From contig NZ_CANLBS010000001.1 in assembly GCF_947488945.1 (NCBI RefSeq), positions 434,001 to 498,000 of the forward strand: DNA of 64,000 nucleotides, written 5' to 3'. Made by a program: the position numbers and the translations under genes. This DNA comes from an uncultured Streptomyces sp. (GTDB lineage Bacteria; Actinomycetota; Actinomycetes; Streptomycetales; Streptomycetaceae). The stretch's first letter is position 1; every line of letters starts with the position of its first letter. Below are positions 27,158 to 35,808 of the stretch, one piece after another. Under the pieces are notes generated by a model. That model worked only from the letters and a program-made list of their open reading frames with translations, made no database searches and had not been told where the DNA came from.

Positions 27158-28498
27158 ATGACCGGCACAGACGATGTCCTGCTTGTCCACGGCGGAACCC
27201 CGCTGGAGGGCGAGATCCGCGTCCGAGGCGCCAAGAACCTGGTGCCGAAGGCGATGGTCGCCGCGCTGCTCGGCAGCGGCCCGAGCCGGCTGCGCAACGT
27301 GCCCGACATCCGTGACGTGCGGGTCGTCCGCGGGCTGCTCCAACTGCACGGGGTGACGGTCCGGCCCGGCGACGAGCCCGGCGAGCTGATCCTCGACCCG
27401 ACGCACGTCGAGAGCGCCAACGTCGCGGACATCGACGCCCACGCGGGCTCGTCCCGCATCCCGATCCTCTTCTGCGGCCCGCTGCTGCACCGGCTGGGCC
27501 ACGCGTTCATCCCGGGCCTCGGCGGCTGCGACATCGGCGGCCGGCCCATCGACTTCCACTTCGACGTGCTGCGCCGCTTCGGGGCGACGATCGAGAAGCG
27601 GGCCGACGGCCAGTACCTGGAGGCCCCGCAGCGGCTGCGGGGCACCAAGATCCGGCTGCCGTACCCGTCGGTGGGCTCCACCGAGCAGGTGCTGCTGACG
27701 GCCGTGCTGGCCGAGGGCGTCACCGAGCTGTCCAACGCGGCCGTGGAGCCGGAGATCGAGGACCTGATCTGCGTGCTGCAGAAGATGGGCGCGATCATCT
27801 CCATGGACACCGACCGGACGATCCGGATCACCGGTGTCGACCGGCTGGACGGCTACACCCACCGGGCGATCCCGGACCGCCTGGAGGCGGCCTCCTGGGC
27901 GTCCGCGGCGCTGGCGACCGAGGGCAACATCTACGTGCGCGGCGCGCAGCAGCGCTCGATGATGACGTTCCTGAACACCTTCCGCCGGGTCGGCGGCGCC
28001 TTCGAGATCGACGACGAGGGCATCCGCTTCTGGCACCCGGGCGGCCCGCTGAACGCCATCGCCCTGGAGACGGACGTGCACCCCGGCTTCCAGACCGACT
28101 GGCAGCAGCCGCTGGTCGTGGCGCTGACGCAGGCCAGCGGCCTGTCGATCGTGCACGAGACGGTGTACGAGTCGCGGCTCGGCTTCACCTCGGCGCTCAA
28201 CCAGATGGGCGCGCACATCCAGCTCTACCGGGAGTGCCTGGGCGGTTCCGACTGCCGCTTCGGCCAGCGCAACTTCCTGCACTCCGCGGTGGTCTCGGGC
28301 CCGACCAAGCTCCAGGGCGCCGACCTGGTCATCCCGGACCTGCGGGGCGGCTTCTCGTACCTGATCGCCGCACTGGCCGCGCAGGGCACCTCGCGGGTGC
28401 ACGGCATCGGCCTGATCAACCGCGGCTACGAGAACTTCATGGAGAAACTGGAGAAACTCGGCGCGAAGGTCGAACTGCCCGGCGGTTCGCTGGTCTGA
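27158..28498 (+). CDS. murA: UDP-N-acetylglucosamine 1-carboxyvinyltransferase (MurA)
   Basis: 446 residues from the ATG at 27158. It catalyses the first committed step of peptidoglycan synthesis, transferring enolpyruvate from PEP to UDP-GlcNAc. Two EPSP-synthase-type domains are visible. The N-terminal substrate loop is RVRGAKNLVPKAM. The fosfomycin-target Cys is conserved in GLGGCDIGGRPID (Cys124), so this copy should be fosfomycin-sensitive at that residue, unlike the Asp variant in mycobacteria. The C-terminal DLRGGFSYLIAALAAQGTS is conserved. The Shine-Dalgarno is weak. Followed by a strong hairpin and then convergent hup. Confidence 0.97.
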   Translation: MTGTDDVLLVHGGTPLEGEIRVRGAKNLVPKAMVAALLGSGPSRLRNVPDIRDVRVVRGLLQLHGVTVRPGDEPGELILDPTHVESANVADIDAHAGSSRIPILFCGPLLHRLGHAFIPGLGGCDIGGRPIDFHFDVLRRFGATIEKRADGQYLEAPQRLRGTKIRLPYPSVGSTEQVLLTAVLAEGVTELSNAAVEPEIEDLICVLQKMGAIISMDTDRTIRITGVDRLDGYTHRAIPDRLEAASWASAALATEGNIYVRGAQQRSMMTFLNTFRRVGGAFEIDDEGIRFWHPGGPLNAIALETDVHPGFQTDWQQPLVVALTQASGLSIVHETVYESRLGFTSALNQMGAHIQLYRECLGGSDCRFGQRNFLHSAVVSGPTKLQGADLVIPDLRGGFSYLIAALAAQGTSRVHGIGLINRGYENFMEKLEKLGAKVELPGGSLV

Positions 28499-28529
28499 CC
28501 CGGCGCGGCCCCGAGCGGCCGCGAGCCCC

Positions 28530-28563
28530 GAAGAGCCCGTACGCGCGTGCGTACGGGCTCTTC
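28530..28563. terminator. Long hairpin downstream of murA
   Basis: GAAGAGCCCGTACGC (28530-28544) pairs perfectly with GCGTACGGGCTCTTC (28549-28563), a 15-bp stem with a 4-nt loop, 31 bp after the murA stop. No long T-run, as is common for Streptomyces terminators. Confidence 0.8.
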
Positions 28564-28656
28564 GCGTGTCCGGGCGCCCGAGGGCGCGCCGGGCGCCCAG
28601 GCGGGTCCGGGCGGGGCCCCTGAGGGCGCGGGACCGTCAGGGGCCTTCCGGGCGGG

Positions 28657-28727
28657 CCCTCGGCACGTCCCGGACGGCTCCGGACGTGCCGAGGGGCGGC
28701 CACCCGGTCGGGATGGCCGCCCCTCGG
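28657..28727. terminator. Two overlapping, mutually exclusive hairpins downstream of hup
   Basis: Hairpin A pairs 28657-28670 with 28682-28695 (14 bp). Hairpin B pairs 28689-28702 with 28714-28727 (14 bp). They share 28689-28695, so only one can form at a time. On the minus strand B is made first, 14 nt past the hup stop. They probably end the hup transcript. Confidence 0.75.
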
Positions 28728-28741
28728 AACGCCTACAAGCC

Positions 28742-29023
28742 TTACTTGCCCTTGGCGGCTTCCTTGAGCTTGGAGCCCGCGGAGACCTTCACGCTGTAGC
28801 CGGCCGGGATGTTGATGGGGTCGCCGGTCTGCGGGTTACGCGCGGTGCGAGCGGCACGGTGGGTGCGCTCGAAGGTCAGGAAGCCGGGGATGGTGACCTT
28901 CTCGTCGCCCTTGGCGACGATCTCACCGACGGTCTCGGCGAGAGCGGCCAGCACGGCGTCGGCGTCCTTGCGGGTCACCTCGGCACGGTCGGCCAGGGCG
29001 GCCACCAGCTCACTGCGGTTCAT
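28742..29023 (-). CDS. hup: HU family DNA-binding protein (nucleoid-associated)
   Basis: 93 residues, the normal length of bacterial HU; this is the short form without the Lys/Ala-rich tail of the second Streptomyces HU. It starts MNRSELVAALADRAEVTRKDA and has the b-arm signature GFLTFERTHRAARTARNPQTG with NPQTG at the DNA-intercalating tip, then SAGSKLKEAAKGK. The start is backed by GGGAG about 9 nt upstream. It bends and coats chromosomal DNA as a dimer. Next to murA it matches the Streptomyces hup (HU1) locus. A perfect 18-bp palindrome lies about 85-100 bp upstream of the start. Confidence 0.97.
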   Translation of the reverse strand: MNRSELVAALADRAEVTRKDADAVLAALAETVGEIVAKGDEKVTIPGFLTFERTHRAARTARNPQTGDPINIPAGYSVKVSAGSKLKEAAKGK

Positions 29024-29423
29024 GTTGTTACTCCCGTGTTCTTCTTGCCTGTGAGGCGTGAGATCGAAGCCGATGCTGCCAGGGCCCTCTGACAGTCCCC
29101 GGACCCGGGTCTGATGTCAGACCCTCCCGCCCGATTACGCATCCTGCCCCCACCTGCGGCGGGAAAGCCAATCCGGAACCCTTCGGAGTCACACGGAAAG
29201 CGCCACGCTGTGCCCGTGGTGACGTTCCGTCGTCTTCCGCGAGCGGTCCGCAGCGGATGCCGGGCCCCGGAGGGCTGTCGCCCGAGAGGCCCGCTGCCCG
29301 CCCACCCTAAAGGTGCGTTTGGGACGCGGCGACCCGCGACGCGCCGTACGGGTCCACGGGTGACGGGCGGCACGGCCCGTGCGGGCTCCGGGCGGCGGCC
29401 GTCCGGGGCCCGCGGGGGCGGTG
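29024..29423. other. Intergenic region carrying the hup promoter
   Basis: 400 bp between hup and the malic enzyme stop, both minus strand. Apart from the palindrome at 29107-29124 I see no gene. An open frame reading through 29020-29373 on the minus strand lacks a plausible start, ribosome-binding site or domain and is not called. Confidence 0.5.
29107..29124. promoter_or_regulatory. Perfect 18-bp palindrome upstream of hup, operator candidate
   Basis: GGGTCTGA-TG-TCAGACCC: two 8-bp arms with a 2-bp centre, 84-101 bp upstream of the hup ATG. On the minus strand it reads CTGACATCAG, which could overlap a -35 element. It may be an operator or a 5'-leader hairpin; no protein is assigned. Confidence 0.5.
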
Positions 29424-30860
29424 TCAGAGTTCGCCGACGGGGGTGGCCTCGGCGAGCCCGGCGGCCTTCGCGGCGGCCCGGACGGCTCCGGCCACCGCTC
29501 CGGCCACCTTGTCGTTGAAGACGGACGGGATGATGTAGTTCGCGTTGACCTCGTCCTCGGCGACGACGTCCGCCAGGGCGCGCGCGGCGGCGAGCATCAT
29601 CTCGGTGTTGACGGTGCGGGACTGCGCGTCCAGCAGACCGCGGAAGACACCCGGGAAGACCAGCACGTTGTTGATCTGGTTCGGGAAGTCGGAGCGGCCG
29701 GTGGCCACGACCGCCGCCGTCTCGCGGGCGATCGTCGGGTCCACCTCGGGGTCCGGGTTGGCGAGCGCGAAGACGATCGCACCGTCCGCCATGGCGGCCA
29801 CGTCGGCGCCGTCCAGCACGTTCGGGGCGGAGACGCCGATGAAGACGTCCGCGCCGACCACCGCCTGCTTGAGGGTGCCCGTGACGCCCTCGGGGTTGGT
29901 GTTGTCGGCGATCCAGCGCAGCGGCGAGTCGGGGTCGGCGGCCACCAGGTCCTCGCGGCCCGCGTGCACCACACCGTGGATGTCGGCGACGACCGCGTGC
30001 TTGACGCCCGCGGCGATGAGCAGCTTCAGGATGGCGGTGCCGGCCGCGCCCGCACCGGACATGACGACCCGTACGTCGCCGATGCCCTTGCCCACCACAC
30101 GCAGCGCGTTGGTCAGCGCCGCCAGGACGACGATGGCGGTGCCGTGCTGGTCGTCGTGGAAGACGGGGATGTCGAGGGCCTCGCGCAGGCGGGCCTCGAT
30201 CTCGAAGCAGCGGGGCGCGGAGATGTCCTCCAGGTTGATGCCCGCGAAGCCGGGAGCGATGGCTTTGACGATCTCGACGATAGCGTCGGTGTCCTGGGTG
30301 TCCAGGCAGATCGGCCAGGCGTCGATGCCGGCGAACCGCTTGAACAGGGCGGCCTTGCCCTCCATGACCGGCAGGGCGGCCATCGGGCCGATGTTGCCCA
30401 GGCCGAGGACGGCCGAACCGTCGGTGACGACCGCGACGGAGTTGCGCTTGATGGTGAGGCGGCGCGCGTCCTCGGGGTTCTCGGCGATGGCCATGCAGAC
30501 GCGGGCCACGCCCGGCGTGTAGACCATGGAGAGGTCGTCGCGGTTGCGGATGGGGTGCTTGGACGCCATCTCGATCTTGCCGCCGAGGTGCATCAGGAAG
30601 GTGCGGTCGGAGACCTTGCCGAGGACGACGCCCTCGATCCCGCGCAGCCCTTCGACGATCTCGTCGGCATGGCTGGTCGAGGAGGCCGCGATGGTGACGT
30701 CGATCCGCAGCTTCTCGTGGCCGGACGCGGTCACGTCGAGGCCCGTGACGGAGCCCCCGGAGGACTCGACGGCCGTGGTGAGCTGGGAGACCGCGGTGCC
30801 GCTCGCCGGCACCTCCAGCCTGACCGTCATCGAGTACGAGACGCTGGGCGCCGTTGCCAT
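29424..30860 (-). CDS. NAD(P)-dependent malic enzyme with N-terminal ACT domain
   Basis: 478 residues from the ATG at 30860. It oxidatively decarboxylates malate to pyruvate. Residues about 10-85 form an ACT-type ligand-binding domain ([20 protein letters not shown]). The malic enzyme part has the catalytic Tyr in [10 protein letters not shown], the Lys and metal region [27 protein letters not shown] and a Rossmann motif [15 protein letters not shown]. The C-terminus is [14 protein letters not shown]. The ACT domain points to allosteric control by an amino acid or similar ligand. NAD versus NADP preference is not decided. A 497-bp upstream region contains a structured-RNA candidate on the same strand. 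Confidence 0.94.
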   Translation of the reverse strand: MATAPSVSYSMTVRLEVPASGTAVSQLTTAVESSGGSVTGLDVTASGHEKLRIDVTIAASSTSHADEIVEGLRGIEGVVLGKVSDRTFLMHLGGKIEMASKHPIRNRDDLSMVYTPGVARVCMAIAENPEDARRLTIKRNSVAVVTDGSAVLGLGNIGPMAALPVMEGKAALFKRFAGIDAWPICLDTQDTDAIVEIVKAIAPGFAGINLEDISAPRCFEIEARLREALDIPVFHDDQHGTAIVVLAALTNALRVVGKGIGDVRVVMSGAGAAGTAILKLLIAAGVKHAVVADIHGVVHAGREDLVAADPDSPLRWIADNTNPEGVTGTLKQAVVGADVFIGVSAPNVLDGADVAAMADGAIVFALANPDPEVDPTIARETAAVVATGRSDFPNQINNVLVFPGVFRGLLDAQSRTVNTEMMLAAARALADVVAEDEVNANYIIPSVFNDKVAGAVAGAVRAAAKAAGLAEATPVGEL

Positions 30861-31114
30861 GGCCGAGTCCTTCGCTTTCCGAGCTTCATTGCCACGCGGC
30901 CGGGCGTCGTGCCCCGGTCGCGATACCTGATGGTCGCACCTACTGACCGGTAGCCGGTAATGACTGCCGTTCTCCGGAAGATCTTTTCCACCATACGAAA
31001 AATAACGCGCCGGGGGAACCCTTTCCGGCCGACGGAACGGACTGGCACGGGCCCGCCTCCGTATGACGGACGGCTCCGCGGGGGGACGCGCGGAGGCGTC
31101 CGAGGAAAACACGA

Positions 31115-31155
31115 ACAGACCCGCGCCACCCTCAGGTGACGCGGGTCTGTCTTTT
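31115..31155. terminator. Bidirectional intrinsic terminator
   Basis: ACAGACCCGCGCCACC (31115-31130) and GGTGACGCGGGTCTGT (31135-31150) pair with one mismatch and a 4-nt loop. CTTTT follows on the plus strand; on the minus strand GTTTT follows after four bases. It could end the helD transcript, whose stop is 208 bp upstream on the minus strand. Confidence 0.8.
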
Positions 31156-31275
31156 ACGTTGAGCGGCACCGACCCGCCATGCTCGCCTCGCGGCAAGAGG
31201 TCGCTCGTAGCGACGAAGGTTGGGCCCGGGGGCTTGGATCGAGCCGGTGCCGACACCAGGCTAACAAACACCCGT
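31115..31275 (-). ncRNA. Candidate structured RNA: multi-branched fold followed by an intrinsic terminator
   Basis: Read on the minus strand: an outer stem GGCACCG/CGGTGCC encloses an unpaired C-rich strand (AAGCCCCCGGGCCCAACC) and two hairpins, GTCGCT-ACG-AGCGAC and CTTGCC-GCGA-GGCGAG. This is followed by a 16-bp stem (31135-31150 with 31115-31130, one mismatch). It fits either a small RNA with its own terminator or an attenuating leader of the malic enzyme gene 255 nt downstream. I do not recognise a known riboswitch class. Strand choice is inferred; the terminator also has CTTTT on the plus strand. Confidence 0.5.
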
Positions 31276-31357
31276 GAGAAGTGATTCCCCTGCGACGGGT
31301 TGACCGTAAAACGTTCCTCCGGTCCCCTCCGGGAGGCCGCCCGCCGGGCGGCTCCGC

Positions 31358-33751
31358 TCAGTCCCGCAGCAGGTCCGGCACCCCCGCCGCGTCGGGCAGG
31401 TCGCCCTTGGCCGAGACGACCGTCAGCTGCTGCGTGGCGCGGGTCAGCGCGACGTACAGCACCCGGAGGCCGGCCGGGGACTCGTCGGCGATCTCCGCCG
31501 GCGAGACGACCACCGTCGCGTCGTACTCCAGTCCTTTGGCCTCCAGGCTGCCGAGGGCGACCACCCGCTCCCCCAGTTCGGCCAGCCACGCACGGGCCTG
31601 GGCGCGGCGCTCCATCGCCACGACCACGCCCACCGTGCCGTCCACCTCGGCGAGGAGGCGGCGCGCCTCCTCCCGGACGGTCTCCTCCAGGTCGCCGTCG
31701 CGGACCGGGGCGAACCGCGGCTCCACCCCGGTGGAGCGGACGGCGGCCGGGGAGTCGGCTCCCGGCATGGCCAGCGCCAGCACCTTCGACGCGAGCTCCG
31801 CGATCTCCGCCGGGTTGCGGTAGTTGACGGTGAGGGTGAACCGGCGGCGCGGCCGGTTGCCGAGCGCCTCGTCGCGGGCGGCCGCCGCCTCGTCCGGGTC
31901 GGACCAGGAGGACTGCGCGGGGTCGCCCACGATCGTCCAGGTGGCGTGCCGGCCGCGGCGGCCGACCATCCGCCACTGCATGGGCGTCAGGTCCTGCGCC
32001 TCGTCGACGATGACGTGCGCGTACTCGGTGCGCTCGGCCGCCAGCCGTTCGGCGCGCTCGCGCCTGCTCTCCTCGCGCTGCGGCATCAGCTCGTCCAGCC
32101 CGGTCAGCTGGTCCAGCGGGTCCAGCTCGCGCTTCTTCTTCGGCCGGAACGGGGTGCCGAGCAGCGCCTGGAGCTCGTCCAGCAGCGCCACGTCGTGCAC
32201 CGACAGCGGTCCGGAGCCGTCCGGGCCGAGCCGCTTGAGGGAGCGGGCCAGCCGGCGTGTCTCGCCCTGGTTGAGGATGCGCCGCGACCACCGGCCCAGT
32301 CGTCTCTCGTCGGCCATCGCGGCCAGCACCCGGCGCGGGGTCAGCTCCGGCCACCAGGCGTCCAGGAACTCCAGGAACGGCCGCTCGGTGGAGACGTCCT
32401 CGTCGAACGAGGAGCGGAGTTCGGCGACCAGCTCGGGGTCGGTGTAGCGGCCCCGGCCCGAGGACTTGCTCCACAGGGCGTCCAGCAGCAGTTTGCGGGC
32501 ACGCGGACGGAGCAGGTTGACGGGGGCGGTGCCGCCGAGCGCGTTGTGCCGGATGCGCTTGAGCTCGTCCGCCGCCAGCTCCACGCGCGCGCCGAACGCC
32601 ACCACCCGCAGCAGGTCCGTGCGGACCTCCGGGCGGCCCGCGGCGGCCGGCTCGTCGTCGCCGAAGGAGAGCTGCCCCTCCTGGGGCGCGGGGACGGCCG
32701 CCGCGGCCTGAGGCTGCTCCAGGGCGCCGCGTGCCGCCTTGCGCAGCACCTGGAGCATCCGCGAGGAACCCTTGATCCGGGCCACCGCGGGCTCGTCGTA
32801 GGTGGTGGCGCCCTCCACGCCGGCCGCCTCCTCGGAGAGGGAGCCGACCGCCCGGATGGCGACTTGGCCCTCCTCGCCGAGGGAGGGCAGCACGCCCTCG
32901 GTGTAGGCGACGAGCAGCGGGGTCGGCGAGACGATGAGGATGCCGCCCGAGTAGCGCCGCCGGTCCTGGTAGAGGAGGTAGGCGGCGCGGTGCAGGGCGA
33001 CGGCCGTCTTGCCGGTGCCGGGGCCGCCGGTGACCTCGGTGACGGAGGCGGCGGGCGCCCGGATCACCAGGTCCTGTTCGGCCTGGATGGAGGAGACGAT
33101 GTCCCGCATGGTGTGGCTGCGGGCCTGCCCGAGCGCCGCCATCAGGGCGCCGTCGCCGATCACCGCGAGGTTCTCCCCGCCGAGGCGGGCGGTGAGTTCG
33201 GGGCGCATCAGGTCGTCCTCGACGCCGAGCACCTTGCGGCCCTTGGAGCGGATGACCCGGCGGCGCACCACCCGGCCGGGCTCCTTCGGGGTGGAGCGGT
33301 AGAAGGGCGCGGCGGCCGGTGCGCGCCAGTCGATGACCAGCGGCGCGTAGTCGGAGTCCAGCACCCCGATCCGGCCGATGTGCAGCGTCTCCGCGATGTC
33401 GGCGGATCCGTCCTCGCGGACGGCGTCGTCGGCCGGCTCGACGGAGGTGAACGCGCCGTCCGGGCCGCGCTCCCCGTCCTTGCCGTGCAGGAGGTCGATC
33501 CGTCCGAAGAGGAAGTCCTCGAACTCGCTGTTCAGTCGGTTGAGGTGGACCCCGGCGCGGAAGACCTGGGCGTCCCGTTCGGCGAGTGCGCCGGGGGTGC
33601 CCACGTGTCCCTTGCGGGCGGCGTCGTGCATGAGAAATTCCGCCTCGTGGATCTTCTCCTCCAGGCGGTGGTAAACCCGTTCCAGATGTTCCTGCTCGAC
33701 ACCGATTTCCCGGTCCCGCAAGGAATCGACAGCGGCATCCTGCGCGGCCAC
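31358..33751 (-). CDS. helD: HelD/HelR-like RNA polymerase-associated ATPase (UvrD/SF1 helicase type)
   Basis: 797 residues from the GTG at 33751, with AAAGGGG upstream. The N-terminal about 70 residues form the antiparallel coiled coil (EQEHLERVYHRLEEKIHEAEF) that enters the RNA polymerase secondary channel in HelD proteins. Then come Walker A TGGPGTGKTA (Lys248), VDEAQDLTPMQWRM, GDPAQSSW, VNYRNPAEI, EAKGLEYDATVVV and LYVALTRATQQL. HelD removes nucleic acid from stalled polymerase; actinobacterial HelR relatives also protect against rifamycins. I saw no clear rifamycin-associated element just upstream, so the resistance role is open. Confidence 0.92.
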   Translation of the reverse strand: MAAQDAAVDSLRDREIGVEQEHLERVYHRLEEKIHEAEFLMHDAARKGHVGTPGALAERDAQVFRAGVHLNRLNSEFEDFLFGRIDLLHGKDGERGPDGAFTSVEPADDAVREDGSADIAETLHIGRIGVLDSDYAPLVIDWRAPAAAPFYRSTPKEPGRVVRRRVIRSKGRKVLGVEDDLMRPELTARLGGENLAVIGDGALMAALGQARSHTMRDIVSSIQAEQDLVIRAPAASVTEVTGGPGTGKTAVALHRAAYLLYQDRRRYSGGILIVSPTPLLVAYTEGVLPSLGEEGQVAIRAVGSLSEEAAGVEGATTYDEPAVARIKGSSRMLQVLRKAARGALEQPQAAAAVPAPQEGQLSFGDDEPAAAGRPEVRTDLLRVVAFGARVELAADELKRIRHNALGGTAPVNLLRPRARKLLLDALWSKSSGRGRYTDPELVAELRSSFDEDVSTERPFLEFLDAWWPELTPRRVLAAMADERRLGRWSRRILNQGETRRLARSLKRLGPDGSGPLSVHDVALLDELQALLGTPFRPKKKRELDPLDQLTGLDELMPQREESRRERAERLAAERTEYAHVIVDEAQDLTPMQWRMVGRRGRHATWTIVGDPAQSSWSDPDEAAAARDEALGNRPRRRFTLTVNYRNPAEIAELASKVLALAMPGADSPAAVRSTGVEPRFAPVRDGDLEETVREEARRLLAEVDGTVGVVVAMERRAQARAWLAELGERVVALGSLEAKGLEYDATVVVSPAEIADESPAGLRVLYVALTRATQQLTVVSAKGDLPDAAGVPDLLRD

Positions 33752-33917
33752 CGAGGCCCCTTTCTGACGTGCGTTGGGCAGCCGTCAACCGTACGCGACC
33801 AGGGGCGCGAGCGCACCTGTCGGCATGGTCACGGCGCCGCGTCGGTTTCCGGGCCGCCGCGGACGGGCGGGCTCGGGCGCGCGGCGGACCGTCGGCGGGA
33901 CGGTGGCCGGGCGGGGC

Positions 33918-34487
33918 TCAGGCGCGCGGCGGCCCGTCGTGCAGGATGCGCTGGAACAGCCGGTGGTCGCGCCACTCGCCCGCTATGTGCAGCATCCGGG
34001 GCGCCATGCCGTACTCCTCGAAGCCGCACTTGAGCAGGACCCGCTGGGAGGCGACGTTGTCGAGCATGGTCCCGGCCTCGACGCGGTGCAGGCCCAGTTC
34101 GTCACGGGCCAGCTCGCAGATCCGCGCGACGGCGGCGGTGGCCAGCCCCCGGCCGTTGTGGCGGGCGTCGACCCAGTATCCGAGGACGCCGCTGCGGAAG
34201 GGGCCGAGGACGATCCCGGACAGGGTGAAGGAGCCGATCGCGCGGTCCTCGGCGTCGACCAGGACCCAGGGCATGCAGCGGCCCCCGGCACGGTCGGCGA
34301 GCAGCCCGGAGATACGTTCCGCCTGTCCCTGCGGGGTGTAGAAGTCCTGGGGGCGCGCCGGTTCACGGGGGGCCATGTGGGCGCGGCTGCGCAGCAGGGC
34401 GGCGGCCAGTTCGGGGGCGTCCGTGAGGACGGCCGGGCGCAGGGCGGTGTCCGCCGTCAGCGGGTGGGAGGCGTCGATCATCGCCAC
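33918..34487 (-). CDS. GNAT family N-acetyltransferase (RimJ/RimL-like)
   Basis: 189 residues from the GTG at 34487 (GGGA six nt upstream); the ATG at 34481 is nearly as good. The acetyltransferase fold is visible: LRPAVLTDAPELAAALLRSR, then IGSFTLSGIVLGPFRSGVLGYWVDARHNGRGLATAAV split over b4/a3 with the acetyl-CoA loop RHNGRGLATAA, then LGLHRVEAGTMLDNVASQRVLLKCGF at b5-b6. This is the RimJ/RimL pattern acting on N-terminal or small amine groups. The substrate is unknown. It lies downstream of nnaR on the same strand with a 45-bp gap, so co-transcription is possible. Confidence 0.9.
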   Translation of the reverse strand: MAMIDASHPLTADTALRPAVLTDAPELAAALLRSRAHMAPREPARPQDFYTPQGQAERISGLLADRAGGRCMPWVLVDAEDRAIGSFTLSGIVLGPFRSGVLGYWVDARHNGRGLATAAVARICELARDELGLHRVEAGTMLDNVASQRVLLKCGFEEYGMAPRMLHIAGEWRDHRLFQRILHDGPPRA

Positions 34488-34532
34488 ACGCTATCCCGGT
34501 CCCGGCGCGTTCCCGCCGGGGGCCGGGGCGGC

Positions 34533-35675
34533 TCAGTCCGCGTACTTGGTGTCGGCGGTCGGGTCCAGGGCGAGGCGGTAGCCGCGCTTGACGACGGTCT
34601 GGATCAGCCGGGGTTCGCCGAGGGCGGTGCGCAGCCGGGTCATCGCCGTCTCCACGGCGTGCTCGTCGGTGCCGCTGCCGGGCAGGGCGCGCAGCAGGTC
34701 GGCGCGGGAGACGACCCAGCCGGGCCGCCGGGCCAGCGCCTGAAGCATCGCCATCCCGGCGGGCGGCACCGGCCGCAGTCCGCCGTCGACCAGGACCGCG
34801 TGGCCGCGGATGGTCATCCGGTGCCCGGCGACCGGCAGGGTGCGGGCCCTGGTCGGGAGCCGGCCGCAGAGCACCTGGACCAGCGGCCCGAGCCGGAAGC
34901 GTTCCGGCTGCACCGTCTCGATCCCGCGGGCCTGCAGCGGCAGGGCGGTGACGGGGCCGACGCAGGCGACGAGGACGTCGTCGTGCAGCGCGCCCAGCAC
35001 CTCGGGGGCCATGCCGCGGGTCTCCGCGCGCTCCAGGAAGGAGGCGGCGGCCGGCGCGCTGGTGAAGGTGAGGGCGTCGAGCCCGCGGGCGGCGGTGACG
35101 TCGAGCATCCGGTCGAGCGGCGCGATGTCCAGCGGCGGCATCCAGCGGTACACCGGGACGCCGACCACCTCGGCCCCGGCGGCGCGCAGCGACTCCACGA
35201 AGCCGGGCAGCGGTTCGCCGTGGAGCTGGAGGGCGATCCGGCGGTCCCGGACGCCCTCGGCGAGCAGCCGCTCCAGCACCTCCGCCATCGACTCGGACGC
35301 CGGCGACCACGCCTCGGTGAGGCCGGCCGCCCGGATCGCGCCCTTCACCTTGGGTCCGCGGGCGAGCAGTTCGACGCCGCGCAGCCGGTCGAGCAGTTGG
35401 TCGCCGACGCCCCAGCCGTCGGCGGCCTCCACCCAGCCCCGGAAGCCGATGGCGGTGGTGGCGACCACGACGTCGGGGGCGTGGTCGATCAGTTCCTTGG
35501 TGGCGTCGAGGAGTTCACTGTCGTCGGCCAGCGGCACGATCCGCAGGGCGGGAGCGTGCAGGACCGCGGCCCCTCGGCGTTGGAGGAGGGTGGCGAGTTC
35601 TTCGGCGCGCCGTGCGGCGGTCACCCCGACGGTGAAGCCCGCGAGCGGCCCGTGCGTTGCGTCGTCGTCCTGCAT
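34533..35675 (-). CDS. nnaR: NnaR-type regulator: uroporphyrinogen-III synthase (HemD) domain fused to a winged helix
   Basis: 380 residues from the ATG at 35675. Residues about 10-255 form a HemD-like domain (GFTVGVTAARRAEELATLLQ, LDALTFTSAPAAASFLERA, VACVGPVTALPLQARGI). Residues about 280-375 form an OmpR-type winged helix (GMAMLQALARRPGWVVSRADLL, DEHAVETAMTRLRTALG, IQTVVKRGYRL). In Streptomyces this fusion next to narK2 is NnaR, a nitrate/nitrite-assimilation activator working with GlnR. It is a regulator, not the haem-pathway enzyme. narK2 lies upstream with a 133-bp gap, same strand. Confidence 0.93.
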   Translation of the reverse strand: MQDDDATHGPLAGFTVGVTAARRAEELATLLQRRGAAVLHAPALRIVPLADDSELLDATKELIDHAPDVVVATTAIGFRGWVEAADGWGVGDQLLDRLRGVELLARGPKVKGAIRAAGLTEAWSPASESMAEVLERLLAEGVRDRRIALQLHGEPLPGFVESLRAAGAEVVGVPVYRWMPPLDIAPLDRMLDVTAARGLDALTFTSAPAAASFLERAETRGMAPEVLGALHDDVLVACVGPVTALPLQARGIETVQPERFRLGPLVQVLCGRLPTRARTLPVAGHRMTIRGHAVLVDGGLRPVPPAGMAMLQALARRPGWVVSRADLLRALPGSGTDEHAVETAMTRLRTALGEPRLIQTVVKRGYRLALDPTADTKYAD

Positions 35676-35808
35676 GGCGTTCGTTACCCGGCTCTCGTTC
35701 CCGCGGTCGCTGCCGCTGCTGCGGAGAACCGAGACTGCCAACCCCGCGTGACAGGCTCGGTTCCCCGATATTTCCCCTCCGTTACGTCCTTCGACGCCGG
35801 AGCTCCCT

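Larger units (their letters stand above)
30861..31357. other. 497-bp region between helD and the malic enzyme gene with an RNA-structure candidate
   Basis: Contains the malic enzyme promoter and leader. Bases about 30960-31015 are unusually AT-rich for this genome (runs such as CGAAAAATAACG), as expected around a start site. Bases 31110-31275 hold the terminator and multi-stem structure listed separately. No protein-coding gene is visible. Confidence 0.6.

Noticed and set aside
29020..29373. Minus-strand open frame in the hup upstream region
   Set aside because: Arg/Gly-rich, no ribosome-binding site, overlaps the hup promoter area.
33752..33917. Rifamycin-associated element upstream of helD
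   Set aside because: No good match to the GGGGCTTGCAAC-type motif in the 166 bp before the gene.
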